From Anderseniella sp963700735 (lineage in GTDB: Bacteria > Pseudomonadota > Alphaproteobacteria > Rhizobiales > Aestuariivirgaceae), in contig CAVOYR010000004.1 in assembly GCA_963700735.1 (NCBI GenBank), positions 355,827-419,826 of the forward strand: a stretch of DNA of 64,000 nt, given 5' to 3'. Positions 40,020 to 49,066 of the stretch are shown here, piece after piece (position 1 is the stretch's first letter; every line of letters starts with the position of its first letter). Made by a program: the position numbers and the translations under genes. The notes below the pieces were generated by a model. That model saw nothing but the letters and a program-made list of their open reading frames with translations, did no database searches and was not told the origin of the DNA.

Positions 40020-41324
40020 ATGCAAACCAATTTCACCATCGAGCAGATGCGCGATCCCGCCATCGCGCGCTCCAACAAGGTGTTGCGCACCTGCGTGCAC
40101 TGCGGGTTCTGCACCGCCACGTGCCCGACCTACCAGGTGCTGGGTGACGAGCTGGATTCACCGCGCGGCCGCATTTACCTGATCAAGGACATGCTTGAGA
40201 AGGGCCGCCCGGCGGACGAGAAGACCGTCAAGCACATCGACCGCTGCCTGTCGTGCCTTGCCTGCATGTCGACGTGCCCGTCCGGCGTGCACTACATGCA
40301 CCTTGTCGATCACGCGCGCGAATACATCGAGCAGACCTACACAAGGCCCTTGCCGGAACGCGCCTTGCGCTGGCTGCTGGCCCGCACCATCCCGTACCCC
40401 AACCGCTTCCGCCTCGCCATGTTCGGCGCCCGGTTCGCCAAGCCGTTTGCTGCGTACCTGCCGGGCCGGCTGAAGGCGATGGTCGAGCTGGCCCCCTCGT
40501 CGATGCCTTCGCCCAGCCCGATGGACAAGCCGCAGGTGTTCAAGGCCGAAGGCGTGCGCCGCAAGCGCGTGGCGCTGCTGACCGGTTGTGCCCAGCGCGC
40601 GCTCAACACCGACATCAACGAGGCCACCATCCGCCTGCTCACCCGGCACGGCTGCGAAGTGGTGATCGCCAGGGGCATGGGCTGCTGTGGCGGGCTGACC
40701 CACCACATGGGCAAGACAGGTGAAAGCCACGCTTCCGCCGCGGCCAACATCCGCGCCTGGATGGCGGAGTATCGCGGTCAAGGGCTGGACGCAGTGGTGA
40801 TCAACACCTCCGGCTGCGGCACCACGGTGAAGGATTATGGCCACATGTTCGAGGGCCAGCCGCTGGCCGAAGATGCAAGGCTCATTGCGTCGCTGACGAA
40901 GGACATCTCCGAGGTGATGATTGATCTCGGCCTGAACCAGACGGCAGCGCCGAAGCTGAAGGTGGCCTATCATGCGGCGTGTTCGCTGCAGCATGGCCAG
41001 CAGATCAAGACCCACCCCAAGACGCTGCTGGCGAAGGCCGGCTTCACCGTGCTGGAGCCTGCCGACCCGCACTTGTGCTGCGGCTCCGCCGGCACCTACA
41101 ACATGATGCAGCCGGAAATCTCGAAGCAGTTGAAGGACCGCAAGATCAAGACGCTGGAGGCACTGACGCCGGACGTGATCGCCGCCGGCAACATCGGCTG
41201 CATGATGCAGATCGGCGGCGGTACGGCCGTGCCCGTGGTGCACACGGCCGAGCTGCTCGACTGGGCAACCGGCGGGCCGAAGCCGGCGGCGCTAGGCGAG
41301 GTCTCGACCCATCCTGTGGGATAA
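40020..41324 (+). CDS. glcF: Glycolate oxidase iron-sulfur subunit GlcF
   Basis: The ATG at 40020 gives 434 residues. Two 4Fe-4S motifs are visible, CVHCGFCTATCPTYQ and CLSCLACMSTCPSG, followed by two CCG domains (GMGCCGGLTHHMG, DPHLCCGSAGTYN). It carries electrons from GlcD/GlcE to quinone at the membrane. The frame stays open upstream to 39693, but that part lies antiphase in glcE and is not used. Confidence 0.96.
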   Translation: MQTNFTIEQMRDPAIARSNKVLRTCVHCGFCTATCPTYQVLGDELDSPRGRIYLIKDMLEKGRPADEKTVKHIDRCLSCLACMSTCPSGVHYMHLVDHAREYIEQTYTRPLPERALRWLLARTIPYPNRFRLAMFGARFAKPFAAYLPGRLKAMVELAPSSMPSPSPMDKPQVFKAEGVRRKRVALLTGCAQRALNTDINEATIRLLTRHGCEVVIARGMGCCGGLTHHMGKTGESHASAAANIRAWMAEYRGQGLDAVVINTSGCGTTVKDYGHMFEGQPLAEDARLIASLTKDISEVMIDLGLNQTAAPKLKVAYHAACSLQHGQQIKTHPKTLLAKAGFTVLEPADPHLCCGSAGTYNMMQPEISKQLKDRKIKTLEALTPDVIAAGNIGCMMQIGGGTAVPVVHTAELLDWATGGPKPAALGEVSTHPVG

Positions 41325-41846
41325 CGGCGATTTCGCCTTGCGATGAACAACTAGGTGCGTTTAGCATTTGACATGTTCAGCGGGCGTCATCCCGCACCCC
41401 CGGCCCCATATGAGAAGGGCCTTGTGCAACGTTCCGTTAACATTTGAAGAGGATCATTGGTCCCTGGTTGCAGCCCCTGTGGGAAGTGGTTTGCAGCCGG
41501 TGACGGTCCTTTCGCCGGGCCAGCGTTTGATCGGTCCGGCCAATATGGGGGCGTAAAGCCAACAACGACGTGAGTGCACCAGTTTGCGGTGGTGCGGGCA
41601 GGTAAGCTCGTGCCGGCGACCGGGAAACTGCATGCCAGCCAATCCATGTGAAGGCGCTGGCAATGCCCGATGTGACGGACAGCACAGACGCTGTCGTGTC
41701 CCTGGTGGCAACGTGAAGGAGATGACTTTCAACCCTGCGCCCGTGCGCCGGCCTTGAGTACCGACAAGACGAGCAACATCGCACCGGACAGACCGGATAA
41801 CGGACGCCCATGAGCCCAGAAGACACCGTGGCGGGAGTCCAGAAAC
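41325..41846. other. Intergenic region of 522 bases after glcF
   Basis: I find no supportable gene here. An open frame at 41368-41556 encodes 62 residues but has no clear ribosome site, and I recognise no family. No repeat like those at 5971 or 26863 is present. The segment may include the end of the glcDEF transcript and the promoter of the small secreted protein. Confidence 0.5.
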
Positions 41847-42221
41847 ATGAAGATAGCTGCCCTGATAACAGCAGGCTTGCTCAACGCAGCCGCCGGTTCG
41901 CCGGCAACGGCCCCGCAAGAGGTGGCCGTGTCGCAGTGGATGTCGAGCGCTGACATCAAGCGCGAGATCGTCAACACGGAATTTGCCTTCAGCGGCCGGT
42001 TTTCGGGCCGGGTGGTCTACGAGGCCGGCGGCGAAATGCGGATGGTCTCCGCCGAGGGCCGTCACATCTACGGCAACTGGCGCATCGACCCGGAAAACGG
42101 CAGCCTGTGTTCGCAATTCCGCCAGCGGCGCGCCTCACGCGAAAGCTGCTTCAAGGTGAGCTATGACGGGCTGGGCTATCGCACCGACCAGGGCTACAGG
42201 CTCATGCCGCTGGGGTTTTGA
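41847..42221 (+). CDS. Small secreted protein of unknown function
   Basis: The 124-residue protein has a short signal-like start (MKIAALITAGLLNAAAGSPA), then SGRFSGRVVYEAGGEMRMVS and GRHIYGNWRIDPENGSLCSQ. Two cysteines (around residues 92 and 103) could form a disulfide. The pattern resembles small periplasmic proteins that read as a lipocalin-like or DUF995-like beta sheet, but I do not recognise the family with confidence. It stands alone between glcF and the glycan gene block. Confidence 0.65.
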   Translation: MKIAALITAGLLNAAAGSPATAPQEVAVSQWMSSADIKREIVNTEFAFSGRFSGRVVYEAGGEMRMVSAEGRHIYGNWRIDPENGSLCSQFRQRRASRESCFKVSYDGLGYRTDQGYRLMPLGF

Positions 42222-42299
42222 GGCGGGGGGCGGTGGTTCGGTTAATGCGTTAGGGCATGGCATCGCGACAAATGTCCGGGCCAGCTTCAGGTTGGACCT

Positions 42300-42695
42300 C
42301 AACGCACTGGGTCATGTCAGGCGGCAAACAATAGAGATATTGTTGCAACTTGTACCATCAAGGTATGGAGCACTGCAGATTACTGCCGAAAGAATGGTCT
42401 GCCGTGTCCTGATTTCATGAAAATTGAAGCCGAAGGGTCTGAACTCGAAGTGCTGGATGGTCTGGAAGAAATGCGTCCTGCGAAACTGGCGATAGACGTC
42501 AGCCCCGAACGCGACGGCACAAGCCCTGCTGCAGAATGTCTGATAAGCCTAGGCAACTTGGAATATGATTGCAGGGTCCGTGGTTCAGTTTTGTTCGCCA
42601 AGCGAAGTATCTGGTTCTTCGAGTATCGCAAAAACCTCGTCCCAGAAGGTTTGGTCGGCGTCGTTCTGCCAGTTCAATTTATGCACCGGGCATAG
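42300..42695 (+). pseudogene. FkbM-type methyltransferase remnant (C-terminal part)
   Basis: The frame reads TADYCRKNGLPCPDFMKIEA, then EGSELEVLDGLEEM and KLAIDVSPERDG, matching the C-terminal block of FkbM methyltransferases (usually KIDVEGAELEVL). It has no N-terminal part, and an in-frame stop lies at 42243, so it is a fragment. Its 3' end runs 111 bases into the antisense end of the glycosyltransferase gene, where resemblance to FkbM fades. This looks like a recombination junction at the edge of the glycan block. Confidence 0.7.
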
Positions 42696-43439
42696 GCCTG
42701 ACATAATGAAGTCGCGCAGGTCGCCGCTTACAGTTCCGGATGATCGCTCGCGCTTTATCCTCACCAACAGCTTCGGGTCCATTGACGGCGTTCTTGCCCA
42801 AGTGTCAGCAAACTCGGGTTCTTCGAGCACAAGCTTGTTGAACATGTAGTGAAGCGTGAAATACGGATAGAGCTTCAACGCATCAGTGAAGAACCAAGTG
42901 AACCATATCCGCGTTGTAGATGGCGTTAATTCAAGCACCGGTTTCAGTACTTTACGAAATTTGCTGCCCCACCAAGTGGTATTGCCGCTAAAGATGCGGT
43001 CCCCAAAAAGTTTGAGCAATCTTTCACGCAGCATTAAAGGGATGATGTTTGCCTTTGTCGATGCAAGAAACGGACTTCCAAATAATCGCCCCCGTCGAAT
43101 GCCGTGAAAGGCAAAGAAGCCTGAGCCCATGCGCTCAGGCAGCCATTCATCAAGTGGCCGGGCACAATATATTGTTGCGTCGGCCCAAACTCCGCCGTGT
43201 CGTGTAAGCAACGCAACCCTGATCAGATCCGAGAGAAACTGCAGGCTGATGTCCTTACGTCCGGTGATCAGAATCTGATCAAGGCCGGACATCTCGCTGA
43301 CATTCCCTGCATCGAGTACATGGACCGTCCACCCCGGATTCCTCTGTCGCCATGATGCTATGCACCGTTTCACGATTGCTGGCGCGGAATCTTCGCCCTG
43401 ATGCCAGTAGAGCCAGACATGTCGTGGAAGCTCAGACAT
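42585..43439 (-). CDS. Glycosyltransferase, capsular polysaccharide synthesis / OCH1-like family
   Basis: The 284-residue protein begins PRHVWLYWHQGEDSAPAIVK, a typical opening of Gly_transf_sug and Caps_synth families, and has the acidic nucleotide-sugar motif in RHGGVWADATIYCARPLDEW. It would transfer a sugar to a glycan in the cytoplasm. Base content is AT-richer than most neighbours. It is followed, in the same direction, by nothing I can identify, and it lies downstream of an intact FkbM gene. Confidence 0.85.
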   Translation of the reverse strand: MSELPRHVWLYWHQGEDSAPAIVKRCIASWRQRNPGWTVHVLDAGNVSEMSGLDQILITGRKDISLQFLSDLIRVALLTRHGGVWADATIYCARPLDEWLPERMGSGFFAFHGIRRGRLFGSPFLASTKANIIPLMLRERLLKLFGDRIFSGNTTWWGSKFRKVLKPVLELTPSTTRIWFTWFFTDALKLYPYFTLHYMFNKLVLEEPEFADTWARTPSMDPKLLVRIKRERSSGTVSGDLRDFIMSGLCPVHKLNWQNDADQTFWDEVFAILEEPDTSLGEQN

Positions 43440-43466
43440 TAGAAAAAACCGCAGTCAAAGTTCGAA

Positions 43467-44201
43467 CTATTGCCATTCAATAACCACGATACTCCGCTCT
43501 TTCAATAGAGCCTCAACCCTGTCATGGCGAGCCTGATCTACAGACCTTGGGTGAAACTCAATGATTAGCAAGTCAATAATTGTTTGGTCGCACTTCAGCA
43601 CGTGTTCGAGAACATCATATTCAGCGCCTTCTATATCCATCTTGATTGCGATGAAGTTATGCCTCTTGCGTAAATATAGAAGATATTGGAGAAAGTCAAT
43701 GCAATCAACAATGCTTGATCCTTCAACATTATCAGGCATAAGTAGATCGGGAATAACGGTTGAACCACCGCGTACATGATAAGAAAAACGTTTTGACAGG
43801 AAGATTTGGATTTTGTCGTTCCGAGTGAATACGGCCGCATTGTATAGTTTGGCACGGGGCATGGATGCGCTTACCGCCTCAAACAGTTCGCGCTGTATCT
43901 CATAACCTTCGAACGTAAAACCGGGTAGCGCTTCAACAAACTTCTTGAGCACGGCACCATCGTTAAAGCCACAATCCACGAAACACGGCGCTGTTTTGCC
44001 TGATGCACTTCGTAGAATTGCCTTGCTCGCATCTTCGACGAAGAAATTGAGCCGGAGTTCGTAGCCGGATAACAGACGATTTGCCCGAGCATAGAGAAGC
44101 GGATCTTTCTTTAGGGGAAAGAGCACCAGCTTCCGTACAATTTTTGGAATGCCGAGATACTTTGAGTTCAGTAGCCGGAGTATGTTCATGTCGTATGCCA
44201 A
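43467..44201 (-). CDS. FkbM family SAM-dependent methyltransferase
   Basis: The 244-residue protein has an FkbM domain: PCFVDCGFNDGAVLKKFVEA for SAM binding and FIAIKMDIEGAEYDVLEHVL, the family signature, near the C-terminus. Such enzymes O-methylate sugars of surface glycans. The gene is AT-rich with rare codons compared with surrounding genes, suggesting horizontal transfer. It is 28 bases upstream of the glycosyltransferase, likely one operon. An alternative ATG lies 12 bases downstream of the chosen start. Confidence 0.87.
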   Translation of the reverse strand: MAYDMNILRLLNSKYLGIPKIVRKLVLFPLKKDPLLYARANRLLSGYELRLNFFVEDASKAILRSASGKTAPCFVDCGFNDGAVLKKFVEALPGFTFEGYEIQRELFEAVSASMPRAKLYNAAVFTRNDKIQIFLSKRFSYHVRGGSTVIPDLLMPDNVEGSSIVDCIDFLQYLLYLRKRHNFIAIKMDIEGAEYDVLEHVLKCDQTIIDLLIIEFHPRSVDQARHDRVEALLKERSIVVIEWQ

Positions 44202-44382
44202 ATATATGCGCCCGGAGATGGTCGGTTAGATCGCGACCCCTTGGAGCTCGTTAGTGGCACGTACATTAGATTTGATCTTGGCTCAAGGCGTGCGGTGAAA
44301 CGAGCAACCAGAATCCTTTTTGCGATTTCGACTTGGGATATCACCACCATATCAGATTGCCTTATGCTTCTTGCTCGAATAG

Positions 44383-45072
44383 GTGATAACAGCGACAGAA
44401 AACAATTCTGATAGAGCGGTGTCAGCGTTTTGCTTGGCCGCGGAGCAGCGGTATCCCATGCAAGTTCTCAGATTCAGAACCCATCTCGACTTTGGCTCCC
44501 GCCACAAGTCGTTTCTAAGGCGAAATTCTCTGATCGCAGAGCAGTTGCCCAAGCCTTCTTCGTGGGTTTTGGATGTTGGCTCGAATGTTGGCGAGACTTC
44601 GAACTTCCTGGCTGACAAGGGGCACTTTGTTCTTGGCCTTGAGAAATTCAGCAAGGAGCACTCGATCGCATGCAAGAAATCGCACGAAGGCGTCGCCTTC
44701 ATGCGCACATCGGTGACACCCGAGTTTGTGCAATCCATGCCGAAATTTGACGCAGTTCTTCTGCTCAGCGTGCTCCATCGAATCTATTCATTTGAGGGTG
44801 AGCGGGTGATGCGAGGTGTCTTGCATGCGGTCGGCGGGCGAACAGATCACCTGTTTGTAGAAGGCAGCACTCGCCATAAACGCTATACCGATGGCGGTCA
44901 TCCAGCCCCCTCGTTCAAAGATATGGACGTCGAAGATGCGACGCGATGGCATCTTCAACTGTTTCGCGACGAACTTGGGCTGGCGTGGTCTGTCCCTGAG
45001 CCGGTTGTTCTGGATCACAGCAAGAATGAGCCACACCGGCTGTACTTTTACGTGTCCCGTTCCGGCAGCTAG
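44383..45072 (+). CDS. SAM-dependent methyltransferase (class I)
   Basis: The 229-residue protein has the SAM motif WVLDVGSNVGETSNFLADKG at about residues 61-80. FDAVLLLSVLHRIYSFEGER follows, the usual motif after the SAM site in methyltransferase_23-like proteins. The substrate is unknown; the position beside glycan genes suggests surface polysaccharide. It is divergent from the FkbM gene with a 181-base AT-rich gap that likely holds both promoters. The next gene follows by 9 bases. Confidence 0.75.
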   Translation: MITATENNSDRAVSAFCLAAEQRYPMQVLRFRTHLDFGSRHKSFLRRNSLIAEQLPKPSSWVLDVGSNVGETSNFLADKGHFVLGLEKFSKEHSIACKKSHEGVAFMRTSVTPEFVQSMPKFDAVLLLSVLHRIYSFEGERVMRGVLHAVGGRTDHLFVEGSTRHKRYTDGGHPAPSFKDMDVEDATRWHLQLFRDELGLAWSVPEPVVLDHSKNEPHRLYFYVSRSGS

Positions 45073-45081
45073 CGCCTTGCC

Positions 45082-45708
45082 ATGATGGTTGCAGCGGTTA
45101 GCAAAGCAGTCCGTCAACGGTTGTTCACGCGTGATTACGTCCGCGTTGTGATCCGGCCCGCCGAAGTTGGCTACATCCAGTATCCGGAGTTTCGCCAACG
45201 CAAATGGCCATTGATCGCTGACATTACCCAGGTGCGCACCGGTGACTGGGACCAGGTTCTGGACGCCACCGTTAACTGGTCATCGGTCTACGAACACTGG
45301 CCGACCCGTCGAAGGGGTATGGTTCGTTTGACGAGTTACGCGTTCTTCCAGTCGCTACATCAGCACTTCCTTGAAGGAGTGAGATGGGAGGATACACCAT
45401 GGCACATTTGGCTGGTCCGGCAGGTGGAGATTGGGCGTCCAGCGCGCCGCTACCGTACCCCATCCCAAATTACTGAAAGGCAAGCCATGTTGGATAAGAT
45501 GTTTTGCGACTTCGGCCATGGTCGCTATCTGGATCATGCGTCTGATCTTCCGGTAATCAATATCGGGCGTGAGGAGCGTGTTGCTTTGGAAGATGGCCGC
45601 CACCGGTTGTGTGTGGCTATCCTTGCTGGCGTGAGCGAACTGGTTGCAGAATGCCGCGTGGTTCATGCGGATGCCATGTCCAGTCTTGAACGCAGGAAGA
45701 TTTCCTGA
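45082..45708 (+). CDS. Uncharacterised protein with a ParB/Srx-like EDGRHRL motif
   Basis: The 208-residue protein is not a family I can name with confidence. Near the C-terminus it carries VINIGREERVALEDGRHRLC, then AILAGVSELVAECRVVH. The DGRHR turn resembles the GxxR/GRHRL motif of the ParB-like/sulfiredoxin fold seen in proteins linked to cell-surface glycan clusters. The N-terminal half is rich in Trp and Arg. It shares an operon with the preceding methyltransferase. Nuclease or kinase-like activity has not been shown for such proteins, as far as I know. Confidence 0.65.
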   Translation: MMVAAVSKAVRQRLFTRDYVRVVIRPAEVGYIQYPEFRQRKWPLIADITQVRTGDWDQVLDATVNWSSVYEHWPTRRRGMVRLTSYAFFQSLHQHFLEGVRWEDTPWHIWLVRQVEIGRPARRYRTPSQITERQAMLDKMFCDFGHGRYLDHASDLPVINIGREERVALEDGRHRLCVAILAGVSELVAECRVVHADAMSSLERRKIS

Positions 45709-45893
45709 AACGCCCCGCCACATTCCATCTTGGAATCGCCCAGAGATTACCCAACGCCATGCCCCCTTGTGCCGCATTGGACCGGCAGTATTTGTCTCGT
45801 GGACGGCGCCTTCCGGCTGCTCCCGGCGATTGAACCATTCGACAGGAGTGGTCGCCGGTGCCCAGTCTCAAAAAGTCTAACTGGAGACCACCC

Positions 45894-46115
45894 ATGAAAA
45901 AGTTCCTCGCAATCCTTCTCGCCACCGGCTTTGCTTCGACCGCAGCGCTTGCCGCCGACTTCAGCGCCGTCGACACGGACCAGAACGGCACGGTATCGAT
46001 GGAAGAAGCCAAGACCGCCATGCCGGACATGTCGGATGATGCCTTCACCGCTGCCGACGCCGACAAGAGCGGCGACCTCAGCGCAGAAGAGTTTGCAACC
46101 GTCTCCGGCGGCTAG
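45894..46115 (+). CDS. Secreted EF-hand calcium-binding protein, copy 1
   Basis: The ATG at 45894 with GGAG upstream gives 73 residues. A signal peptide (MKKFLAILLATGFASTAALA) is followed by two EF-hand loops, DTDQNGTVSMEE and DADKSGDLSAEE, each with canonical calcium ligands. It is probably a small periplasmic calcium buffer or sensor. A close paralogue lies 320 bases downstream. A strong terminator follows at 46167-46196. Confidence 0.9.
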   Translation: MKKFLAILLATGFASTAALAADFSAVDTDQNGTVSMEEAKTAMPDMSDDAFTAADADKSGDLSAEEFATVSGG

Positions 46116-46166
46116 TTTCAGCCATTCCGGGGGATGCCGGGGCCGCATGGCCCACCGGCCAGAAGA

Positions 46167-46196
46167 GCCTCGCTGCAACCTGCAGCGGGGCTTTTT
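46167..46196 (+). terminator. Rho-independent terminator of EF-hand copy 1
   Basis: GCCTCGCTGCA and TGCAGCGGGGC pair over 11 bases (one G-T) around a 3-base loop, followed by TTTTT. This separates the two EF-hand genes into independent transcripts. The rest of the gap 46197-46435 holds no gene I can support. Confidence 0.85.
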
Positions 46197-46435
46197 GCTG
46201 CGGTGCACCTAGCGGGAAAACGACATCGCTGCTTGCCCATGTCGCGATCAAACCGGCTGCCGCAGGAATGCCACAAATCCGCCGCGCGGCAGGACAAAAT
46301 CAGTCCTGAAAAAAGCCAACGGCCAGAGCAACTTGGCGCGCAGATGAGGCAACACGGCTGGCCAACCTCATTGATCACCGGCACTGCGCCGGCCCGATTT
46401 CCTGGCCATGCAAGAACAAACTGGAGTTTGATCTA

Positions 46436-46654
46436 ATGAAGAAGATTCTCGCTGCTCTCGCCATCTCCCTGCTCGCCACCACCGCTGCCCAGGCTGCCGA
46501 ACTGGCTGAAGTCGACACCGATGCCAATGGCACCGTGTCCATGGAAGAAGCAAAGGCTGCAATGCCTGACATGGCTGACGACGCTTTCACCGCTGCCGAT
46601 GCAAACGCAGACGGCCAGCTGGACGCTGACGAGTTCGCCAAGATTGCTCAGTAA
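46436..46654 (+). CDS. Secreted EF-hand calcium-binding protein, copy 2
   Basis: The 72-residue protein mirrors copy 1: signal peptide MKKILAALAISLLATTAAQA, then EF-hand loops DTDANGTVSMEE and DANADGQLDADE, joined by the same AMPDM-DDAFTAADA linker. GGAG precedes the start. The two proteins differ mainly in signal peptide and loop side chains, so this is a tandem duplication with separate promoters and terminators. Confidence 0.9.
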   Translation: MKKILAALAISLLATTAAQAAELAEVDTDANGTVSMEEAKAAMPDMADDAFTAADANADGQLDADEFAKIAQ

Positions 46655-46663
46655 GTCCTGAGA

Positions 46664-46735
46664 TCGGGGCCCCACCGCCCCGAAAACGGATGTGGCAGGC
46701 CCGGATTGTCAGAAATGACGTCCGGGCCTGTTCAT
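46664..46735 (+). terminator. Double hairpin terminator after EF-hand copy 2
   Basis: The first hairpin has TCGGGGC and GCCCCGA. The second has CAGGCCCGGA and TCCGGGCCTG, a perfect 10-base stem whose loop closes again by GTCA/TGAC around a GAAA tetraloop, followed by TTCATTTTT. The second is a strong terminator for the plus strand and lies directly at the stop of the convergent glycosyltransferase. Confidence 0.8.
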
Positions 46736-47799
46736 TTTTGGGCCTGGCTGATGGCGCCGCCGATGACCTGTTCCAGCCTGTCGCCCATCGCCTGCATCGA
46801 GAATTTCTGCCGCACGGTGGCCTGTCCACGCGCAGAGATTCCTTCAAGATTTCCCTGACTTATGATGCGCGCCAGATCCGCGGCCACGTTGCGCGGACGA
46901 CGCGATCTCGCCGCAAACGCGTTGACGTCATCCTCGATGAACTCGCCATGCCCGCCGACAAGCGTCGCATAGGCGGGAATGCCTGCGTCCATCGCCTCCA
47001 GCAGCGCGTTGGAGATGCCTTCCTGCGACGACAGCAACACGAACAGGTCGCTCGCGGCCACGTGGTCCACCGGGTTGGACACGTGCCCGGTGAACTCGAC
47101 GTGCGCCCGCAAGCCCAGTTTTGCGCACAAATCCTCTAGTTTTGCCCGCGCCGGACCGTCGCCGATCAGCTTGACCAGCACGCGGTCACGCACCTCATCC
47201 GGCAGCAGGGCAACCGCCTTGAGCAAATGCTGCTGGCCCTTGCGCCATGACAGCGTGCCGACGGTCGTGATGACGAAGCGCTGCGGCAGGCGCGCCACGG
47301 GTTGCGGCGGCTTGCGGACGATGCCGTTGTAGATAACGTTTATGCGCTCGGAATGAACGAATGGCGCGTAACGAAGTACCTGCTTTATCCGCTGCGTATT
47401 GACGATAATTGCCTGCGGATAAAGGCCATATCCGTACCAGTCCACCACCGGCCGCCACGGCAGCCGCACGATGCCCAGACGCAGCACGCAGGCGATGCCG
47501 AGCCGGCGCGCAACCTGCCCGGCGGGGTAGTAGGCCTTCTGGCTGACCGGGATGACGGCGTCGATGCGGTGCTCGCGGCAGAACGCTTCGAGCCGCGCCT
47601 TGCCGGCTGAGTCGAGCATGCCGGACGGGCCGCCATGCCACAGCCGCGAGGCATCCGCGATGAACTGTGGCGCGTGCGGCCGGTCGGGGCAACCCATCCA
47701 CACCTCATGGCCGCGCGAGGTCAGCTCGCCAATGGCCATGCTTGCCCACCGCTCCGTTCCGCCGAAGTGGCCTGCCGTGCTGAGGAAGAGAAGCCGCAA
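46732..47799 (-). CDS. Glycosyltransferase family 4 protein
   Basis: The 355-residue protein has a GT-B fold. The N-terminal domain starts MRLLFLSTAGHFGGTERWAS, and the C-terminal donor-binding domain has GTLSWRKGQQHLLKAVALLP, LIGDGPARAKLEDLC and the glutamate-containing SSQEGISNALLEAMDAGIPA, the GT4 signature. It adds a sugar to a lipid-linked or surface glycan at the cytoplasmic membrane face. It is convergent with the EF-hand genes and divergent from argC. Confidence 0.92.
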   Translation of the reverse strand: MRLLFLSTAGHFGGTERWASMAIGELTSRGHEVWMGCPDRPHAPQFIADASRLWHGGPSGMLDSAGKARLEAFCREHRIDAVIPVSQKAYYPAGQVARRLGIACVLRLGIVRLPWRPVVDWYGYGLYPQAIIVNTQRIKQVLRYAPFVHSERINVIYNGIVRKPPQPVARLPQRFVITTVGTLSWRKGQQHLLKAVALLPDEVRDRVLVKLIGDGPARAKLEDLCAKLGLRAHVEFTGHVSNPVDHVAASDLFVLLSSQEGISNALLEAMDAGIPAYATLVGGHGEFIEDDVNAFAARSRRPRNVAADLARIISQGNLEGISARGQATVRQKFSMQAMGDRLEQVIGGAISQAQK

Positions 47800-47923
47800 G
47801 GTGCTGGGTGTCCGTGCCGGGGGTCGGGTAAGGGTGATTAGTGTCTAGGCCACGCGCGGGCTTTGCGCAACGCACGCAAACCCGCTATTGCATGGCGACC
47901 ATCCAAACAGGAGTGAATGACCG

Positions 47924-48970
47924 ATGACCACGAAAAAGGTTCGCATCGCCGTTGTCGGCGCATCCGGGTACACGGGCGCCGACCTGATCCGTCTGGCGGT
48001 CGTTCACCCCGGCATGGACATCGTTGCGCTGACCGCCAACTCACATGCGGGCCAGCCGGTCGAGACGGTCTATCCGCATCTAGCAGGCCTTGGGCTTCCG
48101 GCCATGGTGAAGAACGAGGAGGTGGACTGGGCAAACGTCGATGCCGCCTTCTGCGGCCTGCCGCACGCCACCAGCCAGGAGGTGATCGTCACCCTGCCGG
48201 GCCACGTCAAGGTGATCGACATGTCGGCCGACTTCCGGCTGCGCGACCCGGCCACCTACAAGCAGTGGTACGGCAACGACCATATCGCGCTCGACCTGCA
48301 GAAGGAGGCCGTCTACGGCCTGACCGAACACTACCGCGACGACATTGCGAAGGCGCGGCTGGTGGCGTGCCCCGGCTGCTACCCGACTGCCGTGCTGATG
48401 TTGCTGCTGCCGCTGGTCAAGGCCGGGCTGATCGACGCGAGTGACCTGATCATTGATGCCAAGTCCGGCGTGTCCGGGGCGGGCCGCTCGCTCAAGCAGA
48501 ACACGCTGTTCTGCGAGGCGGGCGAGGGCATGGGGCCGTACTCGGTGGCCAAGCACCGCCATGCGCCCGAGATCGAGCAGGAGCTGAGCCTTGCTGCCGG
48601 TACCGGCGTGATCGTAAACTTCACGCCGCACCTGATCCCGATGAGCCGGGGCGAGTTCATCACCGCCTATGCAAAGCTCAGTGCCGGCAAGACGGCGGCC
48701 GATTGCGAGCAGGCGCTGGCCGCGCGCTACGCGGACGAGCCGTTCGTCAACATGGCGCCCAAGGGCGTGCTGCCCGCCACGCAGTATGTGCGCGGGTCCA
48801 ACCGGGTCATGCTGGGCGTGGCGGCGGACCGGGTGCCAGGCCGCGTCATTCTGATGTCCACGCTGGACAACCTGGTGAAGGGCTCGGCCGGCCAGGCCGT
48901 GCAGAACTTCAACCTGATGTTCGGCCTGCCCGAGACCACCGGGCTGGAGCAGGTGACGATGTTCCCCTGA
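47924..48970 (+). CDS. argC: N-acetyl-gamma-glutamyl-phosphate reductase ArgC
   Basis: The 348-residue enzyme starts VRIAVVGASGYTGADLIRLA, the NADP-binding motif. It has the catalytic cysteine in VACPGCYPTAVLM and the SGVSGAGRSLKQNTLF segment, both typical of ArgC. It reduces N-acetylglutamyl phosphate to the semialdehyde in arginine synthesis. GGAG lies upstream of the ATG. It stands alone, without other arg genes in the window. Confidence 0.96.
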   Translation: MTTKKVRIAVVGASGYTGADLIRLAVVHPGMDIVALTANSHAGQPVETVYPHLAGLGLPAMVKNEEVDWANVDAAFCGLPHATSQEVIVTLPGHVKVIDMSADFRLRDPATYKQWYGNDHIALDLQKEAVYGLTEHYRDDIAKARLVACPGCYPTAVLMLLLPLVKAGLIDASDLIIDAKSGVSGAGRSLKQNTLFCEAGEGMGPYSVAKHRHAPEIEQELSLAAGTGVIVNFTPHLIPMSRGEFITAYAKLSAGKTAADCEQALAARYADEPFVNMAPKGVLPATQYVRGSNRVMLGVAADRVPGRVILMSTLDNLVKGSAGQAVQNFNLMFGLPETTGLEQVTMFP

Positions 48971-49066
48971 GCCTGCCCGCCGGGGCAGGTTGTTTGAGGT
49001 GGATCAAGGCGCGGGAACCTTTCTGCGCCGACCATGTTGCAGGTCAAACAACAAGGAACCAGCACC

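Noticed and set aside
40158..41243. Open frame of 361 codons antisense to glcF
   Set aside because: It mirrors a gene with two clear Fe-S motifs, and its composition fits a reverse reading of that gene.
41368..41556. 62-codon open frame after glcF
   Set aside because: There is no ribosome site, no family resemblance, and Pro/Arg-rich composition typical of chance frames.
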